Below are positions 31,378-46,300 of a stretch of DNA of 64,000 bases, piece after piece. The DNA is from Antedon mediterranea (taxonomy: Eukaryota > Echinodermata > Crinoidea > Comatulida > Antedonidae), in contig NC_092678.1 in NCBI RefSeq assembly GCF_964355755.1, positions 25,710,365-25,774,364 on the forward strand, in the 5' to 3' direction. The notes beneath the pieces are model-generated. The model did not search any database and had not been told where the DNA came from. It saw only the letters and a list, made by a program, of their open reading frames with translations. How positions within the stretch are numbered: the first letter of the stretch is position 1; each line of letters opens with the position of its first letter. The position numbers and the translations under genes are program-made.

Positions 31378-34300
31378 GTAAGTGAAAACTATTTTATGTT
31401 ATTGTTGATTTCTATAAATGTGTTGCTTCGTGAAAAAATGACCATAAATGTACGTTAGTCACACACACTTGTTGATTTACGGTAATCCGTTCCGGTAGCT
31501 AGGCGGCCTTTTAAACTTTCACCGGACTGGGCCTAAGTAGTCACTTGATCTCCAGGTCAGTCTCTTCACATAAATCGACTACTTTGTTTACATTTAATAA
31601 TTAAGAAGTACATTACCAGCAGACTAAATGTCACGCCTAGCTAGGGCCTTTATGAGCCTCACCTTTGGCTTTGATGTTTTGGAGGAACTTCAGTTAGGAG
31701 CATATAGCTAGCTAGGTACTGTAGTCTACATACCATCATCTGCTGTCACTGCCAAAAACCTAGCATGTTGTATTAGGAGTAAAGTGGGAGGGATCCAAAA
31801 CTCAAGGGTGAGGTCCTCCAGCTCTTGAACAACTTCTTCTTTCTGCGGTGGGGATAATGCTATTATACTATTAATGACATATTATTATTTACTCCTTCTA
31901 TGACCAACTTAATTAGTTACTTAAAATTAATTAATAAACGTATAAGAATTAGTTTAATAAATAAATGAAAGCATGTTTCTCATTAACATTTTTTTTAGCA
32001 TGATGTTGAGAAAATCTATATTGTTGCTATATAAAGACTACCCATCATTTGCAAATTTACGACTAAAACCAAGCTACTTAAGCATACCACCACTCCTTAG
32101 ACATAATCTTTTGTCACTTGCTTAGAATTATTTTTTTTTTTACAATAAAAGTATTCAGACCCCCCACAAGGAAATTTTACAGTATGTTGAAACACATTGT
32201 TGCTCGCATTTAAAGTCATGCCACCCCGCGCTTCTTATTATAATATTAGACGGATTTTAATTTTGAAGAAACTCTATTTTTTTCAGTCCAAGTTAAGGTT
32301 ATAATATGGTATTGGTAGCAGACACACATTCCATTGAAAATTATGTTAAGTTGATTATTGAATTGAACACTGTACATGGTTGAATAATAACCCTGCTGTT
32401 AAGTAGAATTCTAGCAAATTATTGAAGGCTATCAATCTAGGATTGTTGTTCACATAACCAGCTTGGTGTCTCACAGCCTAAGCAGGCGTGTCTACTCACA
32501 CAATGTATGTAATACAGTTGTAGAATCCCTATTAAAGGGGGACACATTCCAGATGTTGCATTCATTGTACACATGAGATTCAATATTAAAGATACTTAAT
32601 TGACCTTTGACATTGGAACATTTTGATGTTTGTATTCTGTGGTACTACCAGATGGTTAACGCCATAAGCCTTGTAACCATGGCAATAACCACAATAAAAC
32701 ACTTGTTTCTGTTGAGTATTAAATGTTGATAGGATAGGCCTTCCAGCGTTTTATCATCATAATACTTTAATGTTGATGATTAATGCCTAGTAGTTTTTCT
32801 AATTATGTGCCGTGCCATTCTGTAATTTACCTTAAAAATTAGGAAATTCATGTTTTTTCTGGTCAGTGGGTACAACATACGCTTCAAATCATTCTTAAGC
32901 TCTGTCTACACTATCAAACTAGTTTGATAAAAAATGTGTGATGTGCCCAAATATGGTAATGATATGCTTAAATATGGTAGTGATATGACATCATCATCAT
33001 CATTACTCATCATAGGGTAGTGTGGACAGAGCTTAAAAGATTCTACAGTGACGATTGATTCTACAATATATTGCATACACTCTAATTCTATACATTTTTT
33101 ATTACACTATTTTAATATCAGCAGCCTTGTTAGTATTATTATTCCTATTGTATGTTAATAGTTTTTTGGGATCAATATTTTAAAATAGCACTTGAAGACG
33201 CCGGGCGGCCTTGTATTTTGTAAAACATAGGAATATGGTATTTTAGATAAAATCAATAGATTTTTAAAGATGTTGTAGGTGATAAATAAAAGCATATACG
33301 GTCGGTATACTATAATATAACATAAGACCAACGTATAGTAGTAGATGGCGCATACAACTATGACATTTTTTCAACCGGTAGTACTTTTAGTATAGTACAC
33401 TGGCTATGATTATAACACTGCCAACATATTGTATTATTCTGCATGGCTTGTATCAGGGTTTCCCCCAAGCAATTCAAGGCCCTTGCTTTATAATGATCAT
33501 TGCAAGTCACTCAAGTGGATAATTGGTAAATGGGCGTACAGTCTAGTAGATCAAGTGCATTGCTATAGACAACAAGCTGTTGTTTTATCTCACAGATACA
33601 AGCTCTTGGAGTAATTGAATAACATAATTATTTTGCTTAGATTTTGTTGTTGATCATCAATCCTCGCAAAGAATTATACGGCCTCTCATTTTTACTCTTT
33701 AAATAACAATTTTGACCATCAACCAACAAATCAAATTTCAGTTTACTGTAGCATACTGGATGTCTTCAGTGCTTTCGTCAAAACATTTTTGCTGAACACT
33801 TTGCTGTGACAAAACAATATATATCAAAACATATTTCCATAGATCTGAACATGGCCTAAGTATTAGAAAATTCAGATTAGGTGACGTGATAATTTAACCT
33901 GGTTGATCTCACTTTTTCCTCATACCAATCTTTATTATTAGCTTCTCACTTGTAAATGAGTCATGCTGTCCAGTGCCTAGAGAAACCCACAGGTATTCAA
34001 GCCATGAATTATCACCTCATATATGGTGTATTACCTCACAGATTGAGTGGGTGTATAAGAATGCAACAACCAATGAATGGAAATTAAACCAATATCCACC
34101 TGTTGTCTGTATACAGTAGGTATAACTGAATGAAAGAAACTTCATCAAGTATGTGTGCAGTAGCCTACAGCGTATTGTATGTACTACTGTAGGCCTACGG
34201 CATATTGTACTACTGTATGCTTGCAGTACTACTAGACAGTGATTTGGCTTAATAATATATGCACACATGGCGTGTCATAGCTACCGTACTGTAATCGGAA

Positions 34301-37300
34301 AAAATGTAAATGTCCACTAGAAACTATGCTTTTACTACATACTTGTGGCAAGTCCACTATTGTACAACATAAGCGTATTCAGTGGATTTTCCAGAAGAAT
34401 TATGCCACAAAATACAGATTTTCGCCATGAAAAGTCTTCCATACTTTGTTCCCGTACAAAAATAATACCAAACTTAAGTAGGTACTGTAAGTAATCCTAG
34501 TAGAAAGTTTAGAAAGCTAATCATGGATTAGTAAAAAGAAACTTTAAGCCTATAGGATTAAAGACCAATTGAAAGAAACATCTCTTAAAGCATCTCTTAA
34601 CACTTTGACTGCCAAACACGAAGATCTTCGTTTTTGGAAACACAACGCTTGACTGCCAAAAACGAAGATCTTCGTTTTTCGCGTTTTTTTACGAAATCCG
34701 GTAGATAGGTTAATTATTGGTATATACTAAAAATATGAACACTATATTCGGTCTGGACCGTCAATATTTTACAATTTGAAAGTAACTAATCTGGTTACGA
34801 ACGACTGTCAAAATGGTACCTGTCGAAATAACAAACACCGCGCATCACAGTAGCGCGTAGAGCGATGGCTTGGCGCATTGTGTATCGGTCGCGCGCTAGC
34901 TATGCCGCCGAAGCATTACAAAGGTTTTTGTGGATTGACATGTTTGTTTGTTATCTGAATAAAAAATAATGGAGTCATTTTCAATATGAAGTCTTTAATT
35001 TTATTATTGTATGTATACCCTAATTGTTTTGGTGTTTTACTGAAAGTGACCGAGTTTCACGCAACAAACTTGTTTTGAAATGGTATGGTTATTATCATCA
35101 GTTTATTATCTCTTAGGCCTAGGCTAGTAGTACTAGGCTATAGCCTAGCCCTAGTCGTAAAACGGTTCCGGACCAACTTTAGGCCTGGTTTACTAGGCCT
35201 GGTGTCTTTACTATGTGGATTTTGGCGAAACATTGATGTAAGATTTATGATTTATAAAATGTAATACATTTTTCGATAGTGATAACTTGTTTTTATAGGC
35301 CTATCGGTGCCGTGTAAGTAACTTTTTCATTGTTTGTTGATCTCACCGGGCGATATTTTCATATTGTGATGTCTTGCACAAAATCGCGATTATCTCGACT
35401 TTCTTGCGCGAAACTACGAAAAATTCAAAAAGTGGGTTACTTTCATTTTACTATTACGATTTACATATTGCGATTTAAAAATCGTTCTTGGTACCATTGT
35501 AAAGCTAAAATCTTTATGATTATTTTAGTCTAAATTACATATAAATCAGATCACATACATGGTTTCAATCAGCTTTAATAAAAACATCGAATTGGGCTAA
35601 AAACGCTGGCGGTGGCAGTTTCTAACTGGAAAAACCTCTGGCAGTCAAAGTGTTAAAGCTTATCGTACATTATCAGCAATAAACCTTTTGTTTTTACAAT
35701 ATTTCCGCTAACAAAAATTTCTGTACAGTATTTGGGTTATTGAATTTCATGAAACATAATCCAGTTATTGGTACTGAACTTGAGATTTGAAGTTTATATA
35801 TAGGGCTTCACGTGTTTGGGTGAAACCGCTACATTTTGCACCCTACATGTGGCATTCTATTTTTAGGAAAATGCATACTTTTGGATTGTTTTTATTTGCT
35901 GATATTCTGTTTTGTTGTAGTAAATAGTTTCCTTTATAATTGGGAGAAGAAATTTTACTTTAGAATTGATAATAGTTGTCGCTAAAAAAAGCAAAAAGGA
36001 ATCTTTTAAACAAGTTTTAAGGTTCTATGACCTGTAATATTAAATTGCTTCTAGCTGCTCAAGTACTATTCCAAAGGTATGTTGATAGTATTACCAGTTA
36101 ATTTCCCATACTGCACTTAATATTTATAAACACATTCTATGTGAAAGCAGATAGCATTGTTCTCAACTACTACAACTTGTGGACTACAAAAAAGCTAAAA
36201 GTGAATTCTGAACCTCGTCTTTATTAATTCCACACTGTTTGATGCTACTAGGTCTGACCTTGTTAATAAAATTATTACTTTGGTATCAAACCTAAAGAAT
36301 TATAATGTTATATAAGTTAAAAAGTTACCACCTGAACTGGAACATCTATATAGAATAGAAAAAAAGATGAACTGACTAGATAACGAAGATAACCCTGTTG
36401 ATTATGATCTGATTTGTTGATATGGATTTGTACTATAATTTTATTTCTTTTCAATATATCCCAGGTCTTTGATAATTGGAATATTAAAAATGTATATTCT
36501 TGGAGATCTAGTTGTTGAAAATGTCAACATAACCACGTTGAACTTAATTGGCTCTCTATAGATATTAATTATTAATTTTTTCCTGTTATTTGCCCGACTG
36601 TATTAATTATGTAAAAGCTTTCTTTCAAAATGAACTTTAAGTTAATTACTGTATATTTGTGATAGTTTACTAAACTAATTTTCAATTTACCAATTAATTG
36701 GCATCTTGTTTGTTATTGAATAGTTTATAAAATCACCAGAACTTTACTGTTTGTGAATAAGTTCAGGTGTGTGAATAAGTTCACCCAATAGATATTGAAA
36801 TTTGAACATAGCCAATTAGCAGAAAAGAAATCTGATGTAGTATGATTATAGACATGAATACTAGTACAAGTTGTAGAGAAGGTGTGTTTTACATTGGTAT
36901 TGTTGCATGAGTACCTACGGTAGGTGTGTATAGTGTACACCAACATGACACTTAGGTCGTGTTTATACAACACCCTAAATTTGAACACGGCTTAAATTTT
37001 TAGCGTGTTGTTCGGACCGAGGTCAACCCACCTTAACGTTTGCTGTTATACTAGAAATCACGATACCGTGTTGTACCGGAAGTTTCATCAACACGCAGTG
37101 CATGCTAGGATAAAAGGTCAAATTGTTGATCGCTTGAATTGAATTGTTGGCTGGGTTGTTGTCAACAAATCATCGTCGCCTCCTCGCTGTCCGATGTATT
37201 CGCGCGGTTTTTACCATTTTCATTATTGTATTCGTTCACGTTTGCATTGTTGTTTATTTTGTTCTCGGTTCATTTAAATTAATAAAAGTTATTTTAAGGG

Positions 37301-40300
37301 TTTCATTGTTTCATCTATACACTATGGAAGAAGATGCCATTTTTGCGATGTTATTTTTTATTCTGTTTGGAGTGGGAAACGATAGTCTATAGAGGCCTAC
37401 TACCACTACGAGTTGGCCCTACCAGGCTAGGCGTAAGACGTGGTAGGAGGATGATTGCTGGCAGCGAAGCAGCAATAAATGGGCCCAATCTTGTTAGACG
37501 TCGCATGACATGATTGATATTACGACCTGTTTTAACGAGAGGTCAAAATATACCCTGAGGACACTTCCAACACGGTAACGGCGACCGGGAATCCACCAAA
37601 TTTTAGGATTCAGCCAAGTAGCCTTTTTTGCAATTAAAATCTCATTACACGGAATCTCTTTGTTGTTATACAACACACTTCTCGTAGGCGTGTAGAATAT
37701 GCGTGTAATAGCGTGTTGTATAAACGCGCCCTTAAATGACATTGTTTACTTAAGAATAGCAGACTGCGTCCAGGGTAGTTGAGTCAGTTTCAATCACAAC
37801 TAAGACTATTGTATACAAGAACAAAACTGGGATCCTTTCTCAGTGTTTGTATTCAATATGGGATTACAGGGTTAAGTCCTGGCAAAGTTTATGCTTACAA
37901 TTGAGAATGCAAACTTGTTTACCTGAGAATTCTACAGTGCTGTTTGCATTGCAGTATTGCATAATTAATCCCCAAGGACAAAGCTATTTAACCCCTTGTT
38001 AAAGTAATTGGACATTTTAAATCTTAGGTCGTGTTTATACAACACCCTAAATTTGAACACGGCTTAAATTTTTAGCGTGTTGTTCGGACCGAGGTCAACC
38101 CACCTTAACGTTTGCTGTTATACTAGAAATCGCGATACCGTGTTGTACCGGAAGTTTCATCAACACGCAGTGCATGCTAGGATAAAAGGTCAAATCGTTG
38201 ATCGCTTGAATTGAATTGTTGGCTGGGTTGTTGTCAACAAATCATCGTCGCCTCCTCCTCGCTGTCCGATGATTCGCGCGGTTTTTACCATTTTCATTAT
38301 TGTATTCGTTCACGTTTGCATTGTTGTTTATTTTGTTCTCGGTTCATTTAAATTAATAAAAGTTATTTTAAGGGTTTCATTGTTTCATCTATACACTATG
38401 GAAGAAGATGCCATTTTTGCGATGTTATTTTTTATTCTGTTTGGAGTGGGAAACGATAGTCTATATAGAGGCCTACTACCACTACGAGTTGGCCCTACCA
38501 GGCTAGGCGTAAGACGTGGTAGGAGGATGATTGCTGGCAGCGAAGCAGCAATAAATGGGCCCAATCTTGTTAGACGTCGCATGACATGATTGATATTACG
38601 ACCTGTTTTAACGAGAGGTCAAAATATACCCTGAGGACACTTCCAACACGGTAACGGCGACCGGGAATCCACCAAATTTTAGGATTCAGCCAAGTAGCCT
38701 TTTTTGCAATTAAAATCTCATTACACGGAATCTCTTTGTTGTTATACAACACACTTCTCGTAGGCGTGTAGAATATGCGTGTAATAGCGTGTTGTATAAA
38801 CGCGCCCTTGGTTTTGAATGTGTTGAAAATTCAAACTTGAATTAAATCATGCAAGCATACCTCAAGCTCTGTCTACAATATCAAACATTATGTGACAAAA
38901 AAATGTGATGTGCTAATATATGGTAGTGATATGACATCATCATTTTTTGTCACATAAAGTTTGATATTGTAGACAGAGCTTTATAATTGTTATAGAACTT
39001 ATGCTACATTATTTTATGTGAACTATATTTCATAGAATTATTATCTTTATCATTATGATATCAAAGACTTTAAATGAGTTTTAATGGCAAAGATCGAAGA
39101 TTGTCGCGCATACCGTGAACCTTACTCGGAAAGAATGTAAAACTTGTAGAATTACAGTAATAAGGATGTGGTTTAAAGTGATTGATACGTGTCGTTTATT
39201 TTGATGTCCGGAGGGGAGGGGTTCAATCCCCTGTCAGTCATTCTTTGTGAATCATAGAATTAGCTGATTAGTGTTCTAATATCAAGTTTATTCACTCTTA
39301 AATGGTTTTGTCATATTGTGCTATTAGTACTGTACAAGTTAATACAGCCATAATAATCATTGCACATGTTGAAGGCTATCCTATTCTATACTTTTGGTGC
39401 TAAGACGTGTCCGATAAGAACTTAAACTAAAGGTCCGGTGAATACATAAATAAACCATTGCATCTTTTGAAAAGAGAGTAGGAGTTCAGTTAATTAATCA
39501 TTGCATCAGGTAATGACACTATCAGTTCAATCACTTTAATACGGACTCTCCCCCCCTCCCCTATGGTAGTAGTACAAAACAAGACTTTTCAGATAAGAAC
39601 TGAAGGTCCGGTATATACATCAATAAACCATTGAATTTTTTGAAAACTTAGGAGTTAATTAATTTCAGTCACTATAATCATTGCATCAGTTATTATCAGT
39701 TTAATCACTTTACCCTTCCACCCACCCCTCTCCCTCCTTCATTGAAGATGATCAATAACATTAACAAATTGTACAAAAGGCTCCCTGTTAGGTTTGTCAA
39801 CGCCCACCCAATGTCCACCATCATGGTTTTCAAACTGGAATAAATATCCAGGGATGTGACTCAAGACGCGTCCAGGTTAGTGATGTCACATGGTGTAACC
39901 ATGGTAACAATACTTACAGTTTTACCAACTGAGCTTATGAGTAGCTTCTTTGTTTTTTTTAAAGCATTAGTATCAGGTCAGCTTATGTTGTTGAGAATTG
40001 TCTGTGGTACTAAAGTACAGAACTTAATGTTAAGTACAGTACTACCGGTATTATAAAGAAAGATGATATATTTACTGTATGAAATTAAAAATGTAATGAT
40101 GTATACATACAGTATACATTACAGTTTCCTGTTTATACTGTATAATGATAGTTAAATATCATTAAACTACCTTTACCTCACCTTAAAGTAATTAGGTCAT
40201 TTTCCACAATAAGTATACAAGAGCTATCCAGTAAATGTACAGGCATAAATCATACAGTAAATCAACAGCCTGGTAATTAGGCTTTAATTGGTCAATACCC

Positions 40301-43300
40301 TAATAATCATTTTCCTTGTTATTATCACTGCCTGCCACAGTTTGTAGTAATCTTTGATTTTTTATTTGTTACTATATAACCAAATGCTGTGTATTTAAAT
40401 GTACACTGCGCTGTTTTCACTTGTATAGTGGGTTGGACGTCAACATTTACTTGTGTATATAGTGGGTTCGCTGGACGTCAGCATTTACATGTATATATAG
40501 TGTAGTCATTGCATCAAAATTTACTTGTGTATAGAGTGGGTTCATTGGACGTTAACATTTAATTAAGTGTACTGTATAGTGGGTCCAGTGCATTGCAAGT
40601 CAAAACAGATTTAATTAATAGGACATTTTATTACATATAGTAATAAATGAAGACAACATGGTTTAATTGATATGTATTTTTACCAGTGTAATTTTCGCAG
40701 TTTAGTTCCAAATTGCCTGTGATGTTATATACTGATTTCATACGAGCTATGAATAACTAGTACCATCATCCCCTTTTGATTAGTTATCATTTAAGATCTA
40801 GCAAAATGTGGGTCAGAGCGCGTCTGATCTACTTCCTTCACCGTCATTCACAGTCTATCCCTTGTTTTAACTTTCCCTCAAATGTCTACAGTACCTGGTA
40901 GTCATTTAGCCACACTCATCGGAAGTATATAAAATATACATGCAGTGCTGTACTGCAACTATTCCCATAGGGACATGTACATTATGAGTAGATATGTTAA
41001 GCTTGTCAAAATGTTGATTTATTGAAAAGATGTTTTCTGTTGCTGTAAAGTTAACTATGCTTTGTTGGATGGAGACTCTGTCAAAATGTTAGCAACAAGA
41101 TGTTTACCATCAAGCTGCTGATGTACTGTAACTAATAAACTGCTTCCTTTTTTAATATTGATTGAGATGGTTTAGATAATTTAGGCTGTTTTTAATTTAT
41201 CCTTTAAATTATTATTTCCTGTGGAATTTATTATTAACTCAAACTGTTTAAGGTTTTAATCAACATTTTATTTTTAATTTAGTAAGTAAGCAAAATAAGT
41301 TTGCTGAGACTGCAATACCCTGACAATAGCATTCATGGAGCTTAAATAGCTTTCCTGCATTTTGTTAACTTGGACCACACATTTACAAAGTTATTTGTTA
41401 CTCTGTTTTACCATGGTTTTACAAAAATTACAGATTAAATTTCATTGCATATCAATTTATATTCATGATAATGTATTCTAATTTATTTTAATGTCAAGTG
41501 GAATATGTCGGCGTGTACTCATTGATATAATCCACATGTTTAAACATGCTACTTAAACCTGCATGCTACTTACGTTCCTCACCTTTTTAATACCGACATC
41601 TATTCACTTCATAAATTACAATTGTTCAGCGCTTAGAATTGGCCTGCATTTTGCGTTATATAAATTGTACATTATTATTATTAATTACTTGAATTTTATT
41701 GTTAATATTCACTTGTATTAATATCAAATTTGTTGATTGTTTACTACAGATAGTTCAGATATCGTGGATGGACGTCTGAAACTGATCCTAGGCCTAATAT
41801 GGACATTGATTCTACATTACTCAATCAGCATGCCAATGTGGGATGAGGAAGATGAAGGAGAAGATGACGGAACAAAGAAACGAAAGGAAACGCCAAAAGA
41901 AAAACTCCTTGGATGGATTCAGAGTAAAGTACCAGATTTACCAATCAAGAATTTCAACAAAGATTGGAATGATGGCCGTGCTGTCGGTGCATTGGTTGAT
42001 GCATGTGCTCCAGGTAAGCTTTAATGCATTACTATTACCCTGGATGAAAGAAAAATGTGTTAATGCATAGTTTAGCCTGTTTAAGAAGGATGGGGGAAAC
42101 TCTGACTCATTGTCTGGCCGTACTATACTGGTTTACTGTTAAGCTCTGTCTACACTATCAAACTTTTTGTGACAAAAAAATGTGATGTGCCCATATATGG
42201 ACATAATGATGTCATAGCACTACCATATTTTGGACACATCACATTTTTTTTGTGTAAAACTAGTTTAATAGTGTAGATAAAGCTTTACGTTTTCCTTGAG
42301 AGGTAACATGACCTAATTTCAGGCGTTTTTTGTGAACTTATTACTCGATCGACATTTTTAACGATTGACTTGTAAAAAATAAATAAGACTTTGGATATTG
42401 TATATAAATGTTGTAATATGAATCTTGTGATTTTGTATACTATTTTTAAAAACACATGTTTTCATTAATAGGTCTGTGTCCTGACTGGGAGGACTGGTCA
42501 CCTGAAAACAAACTTGCCAATGCCAAAGAAGCCATGCAACTTGCTGATGATTGGTTGAATGTACCACAGGTAAGTCTATGTAATGATTCTGATTGGTTGA
42601 ATGTACCAGTGTAGTATTGTGAGCTGTAATTTGAATAATAGGGCAAAGTATATCTTAGAAGGTTCTTAAGATCAAAGACTCATTTAGTAAATCTGGCCAT
42701 TGAAGGATGTTATGATTATAAATGTACTTAAAACTTACTTAGCCAATATTAACTACATTTGTGTTCAGGGTTGCAACTTATAAAAACTATACATATTTTA
42801 ATATACTAGATTTTTGGCAAGCTAGGCTATGTCTGTCATAGGGAATCCATTTAGTCTAAAGTACCTTCTCTCACTGCAAAAAGTTCCATAATGCATTTGC
42901 TTCAAACATATAATTTGGATTTAAATTGTAGATTCCTTTGTATATAAGGTTTGTAGTATGATTTTAAACTGATAAACTAGGCAACACATTACTCAATACG
43001 TTGAATTACAATTACAGTCATTGATAAAATGATAGATATGACGTCAACGTTTTATGTGGCTTTGACTGGCATTATCTGTATAACTGATTTTGACCCATTT
43101 TTTCAACCAAATAATCAGTTTGTGACGCTTGCATTATGCCAACATAATGGTATTATTCTGTGTTGTGTAAATCCTCCCTTTTAATGAAGTAAGCCGTATA
43201 TCACTGTGCTGCAGTGTACTAATGCACGATTCTATTCTGTTAAAATGTCCTCTTTAGACTTTTAGCTCTAAATTGAGAGCTCTTAACTTTTTTTTAATCC

Positions 43301-46300
43301 TACGATAAATACAAGAAGGGGCAATAGACTCTACAATACAATTGATGTTTAAAACCAAAATCCTACCAGGAACTAACTACTTATAATGGCCAATAAAAAC
43401 AAGTTTATGAATGAAATTCAATGTTTTTTAGTCCTTTAAATGAATTTTGTAAAGTCGGCCTTTGTATACAAAATGTTTGACATTCAGAACCAGATAATAA
43501 TCTAATAATAACAATCCATAAGATTTTTAAAAACATTACTACTGTACCAGAAAGTAATAAGACAAACTATAAGACATCACCTTTACCACCAACAGGTTAT
43601 CCTAGTACAGGCTGTATTTCCTTATTGCTATGCCATAGGGTGTGATAAGTTATTAACCTTGTTTTGTGGAAATAATGGATAAAATGTGACGTCAGTCCAG
43701 ACAAGCAATAAAGAAAATATTTAATGCTTTATGTAAACACTTTCCTATTTGTTTTGGAGTGAAATAATGAAATATTGTATGGAAGTTGAAAGAAAACCAC
43801 AAACCAGCCAAGAATTTAATTCATAAATAATCATGACCTTATAAGGAAGTCTATCAAAAGAAATCCTTGGAAAGTTATTAAGAGCAAACATAATGCGAAG
43901 AAAATGATTCCAGATTCTTTCAAATATTTTTGTATGCTTCAATATTTTTACAGAATTTAAGGAATTTCTAAAAGTACATACATAAATTACTGGGCATATA
44001 TAGTGTAATGTACCTGAGTAACATAATTAAAACATTAACTACTAAACATGAGTTGTTATTTAGTATTTTTCAAGATAAACTTAGTGGGTCGTAAGACTTG
44101 TCATTTTTACAGAATTTAAGGAATTTCTAAAAAAGTAAAATACATATAAATTACCAGGCACCTTATAGTGTAATGTACCTGAATAACATAATTAAAACAT
44201 TAACTACTAATCTTATTTAATATTTTTCAAGATAAACTTTAAAACATTAGTGGGTCGTAGGACGTGTCATCGTCAAGGACACGAGGAACGGATCAATTGA
44301 ACAATTTGGAAACAATCAGGTGGGAGCTAAAAGCCATACTTCCACATGAATTAATCAAACGCATTAACACATGAGTTACTATGACTATACATGGAATTTT
44401 GAATCTGAAATTAATTTGAGCAGTTATTTGGGCCAAACCAAAATGACATTTGTTGTTTGGTTGTCAAGGTTACAAGTCAAATTGATACTGTCTGCACCAT
44501 ATGGTGGATCTCATCGTTTTCTAATATTTCATGTTTTTGCCAAATTAACATTTTGTTGGAGTTATAGATCTTGTTGGAATCTAGGTTTGCTTCTTTGGTT
44601 TGGACTACAGGGTTAGGGTTAGGGTCAGGGTAGTCACTAAAAATAGAATTGTGAAACTATAGATATCAACATCATAAACATGGCATCATCATTTGTTGGT
44701 TTGAATGTGATTGATTAATAAATGTGAACTCATTAATGTTAAACCTGTATAGTTTTCAAAGAATGTGATACATTAGTTATTTTAGAGTTAGGATAAAAGC
44801 TAATTAATGTGTAACATACAATACATCATTAAAGGGATTTAAATAAGAACTTATATTGATGTATCATTGAAGTAATGTTGTTAATTAATCTATCATTAAT
44901 CATAATTAATGTTATTAATGTCCTATGATACGACATACAATGCATTTTAGTAGTATCACGGCCTAGAATATTGTTAGAGGTCACAATAATACATATAATG
45001 TGTATGAGAAATGATGTATGGCAGTGATAATGGTAATTGACAATGTGAAGGATGCTTCATGAAATTAAACAGATTCAAATTCCTAGGAATTCCTGATCAT
45101 GACATAAATAATGTTAAAATATTAATCGCATAATAATGCCATGATCCACTAATGACAACTTAGTAAAACATTCGGCGGACAATTTTTTTAACATTGCCGT
45201 ATAAATTGTATGATTCATTGTAGTTTAACCGCAATGATATATCCTGGGTTATCCCTTATTCATTGTAGTTTAACCGCAATGATATATCCTGGGTTATCCC
45301 TTATTTTTGTATAGAAATTCAGATTAATCATTGGTTTTATATTGTACTACAATAGAATTGTAACAAACAATAGGATGGTAATATTGGTTAAGAATTACTA
45401 TAAATTCATCATTTGTTTGTCTCTATTCTATTAAGTACGTATGTAAGTCGGTTGACAACTCCATTAAACTTGATCTAATAATGGTTATCATTTTCTTTAT
45501 AATTTTAGGTGTGACATATTTTAGTTGCTTTTTAAAATCACACTTTTAATTTTTAGTTTTTTCAACGCCATCAATACATATGCTAGATTTAGTTTTGAAT
45601 AATGGTTGTTGCTTATCTTTTAAAGTTAAAGAGATATAGAAGTGTAGTTAGAGAAGTAAGTTCACAATAATTAATCCTTAATCAAACGTTATCTAGTGGT
45701 AAAGGTAGATTACTGTGTCTAGACCGTCAACTTTATCCAACCAGTGCTTTGTAAAACTCTAGAGGGCAGTAGAAACTTTCTGAAAAAAAGTTCAATGGAT
45801 AAGAAAGGAATTTATTACTGAATACCATACAATTTATTATAGGTGTGGCAATTTTTTGTCGTTTGAATGAATTGTATAGTATAGTTTTATCCTTTTAAAA
45901 TTAACAACTATATATATTTATATTTAGAATTTTTTTCATTTGGTTAGATGATAAAATTTGAACATTTTTTTTTTAAAACTTTGTTTTTTAAAATCAATAT
46001 TTAATAATAATATTTAATTGGCCATTTTTCGAAAAAAAAATCTCTGACTAAAACCCTTTCTCTTTAAATGCTTTAGAAAGATTGATATGATGTAAATTAA
46101 ATGCATCCTTTAAATGCTTTAGAAAGATTGATATGATGTAAATTAAATGCATCTTCCACCGATATTGGGTATCGTGGGTTATGTCAACTTTACATACAAA
46201 AGGAGAAGGTGAAGTACTACCATATATGGTAGTCAAGGTCATAGCCTTTAGGCAATGTTATGTCTACCAAGTTTTTTGTTCATTCTTATTGGGTGAAAAA

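Larger units (their letters stand above)
31378..41749. other. Filamin intron 1, 10.4 kb
   Basis: No exon recognised. It carries five transposon insertions (listed separately) and local tandem repeats. Long first introns are common in filamin genes and could hold regulatory sequence, but none was identifiable. Confidence 0.7.

Noticed and set aside
37144-38589. Hydrophobic short ORFs duplicated in two places
   Set aside because: Both lie within the two Harbinger-like copies and include non-coding element sequence; no conserved transposase domain can be seen.
39205-39240. tRNA T-arm-like AGGGGTTCAATCCCCT
   Set aside because: No acceptor, D or anticodon arm in the expected positions. At most a fragment of a tRNA-derived repeat.
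44608-44632. Interstitial telomere-like TTAGGG repeats
   Set aside because: Only two to three imperfect copies (GGGTTAGGGTTAGGGTCAGGG region), too short to be meaningful.
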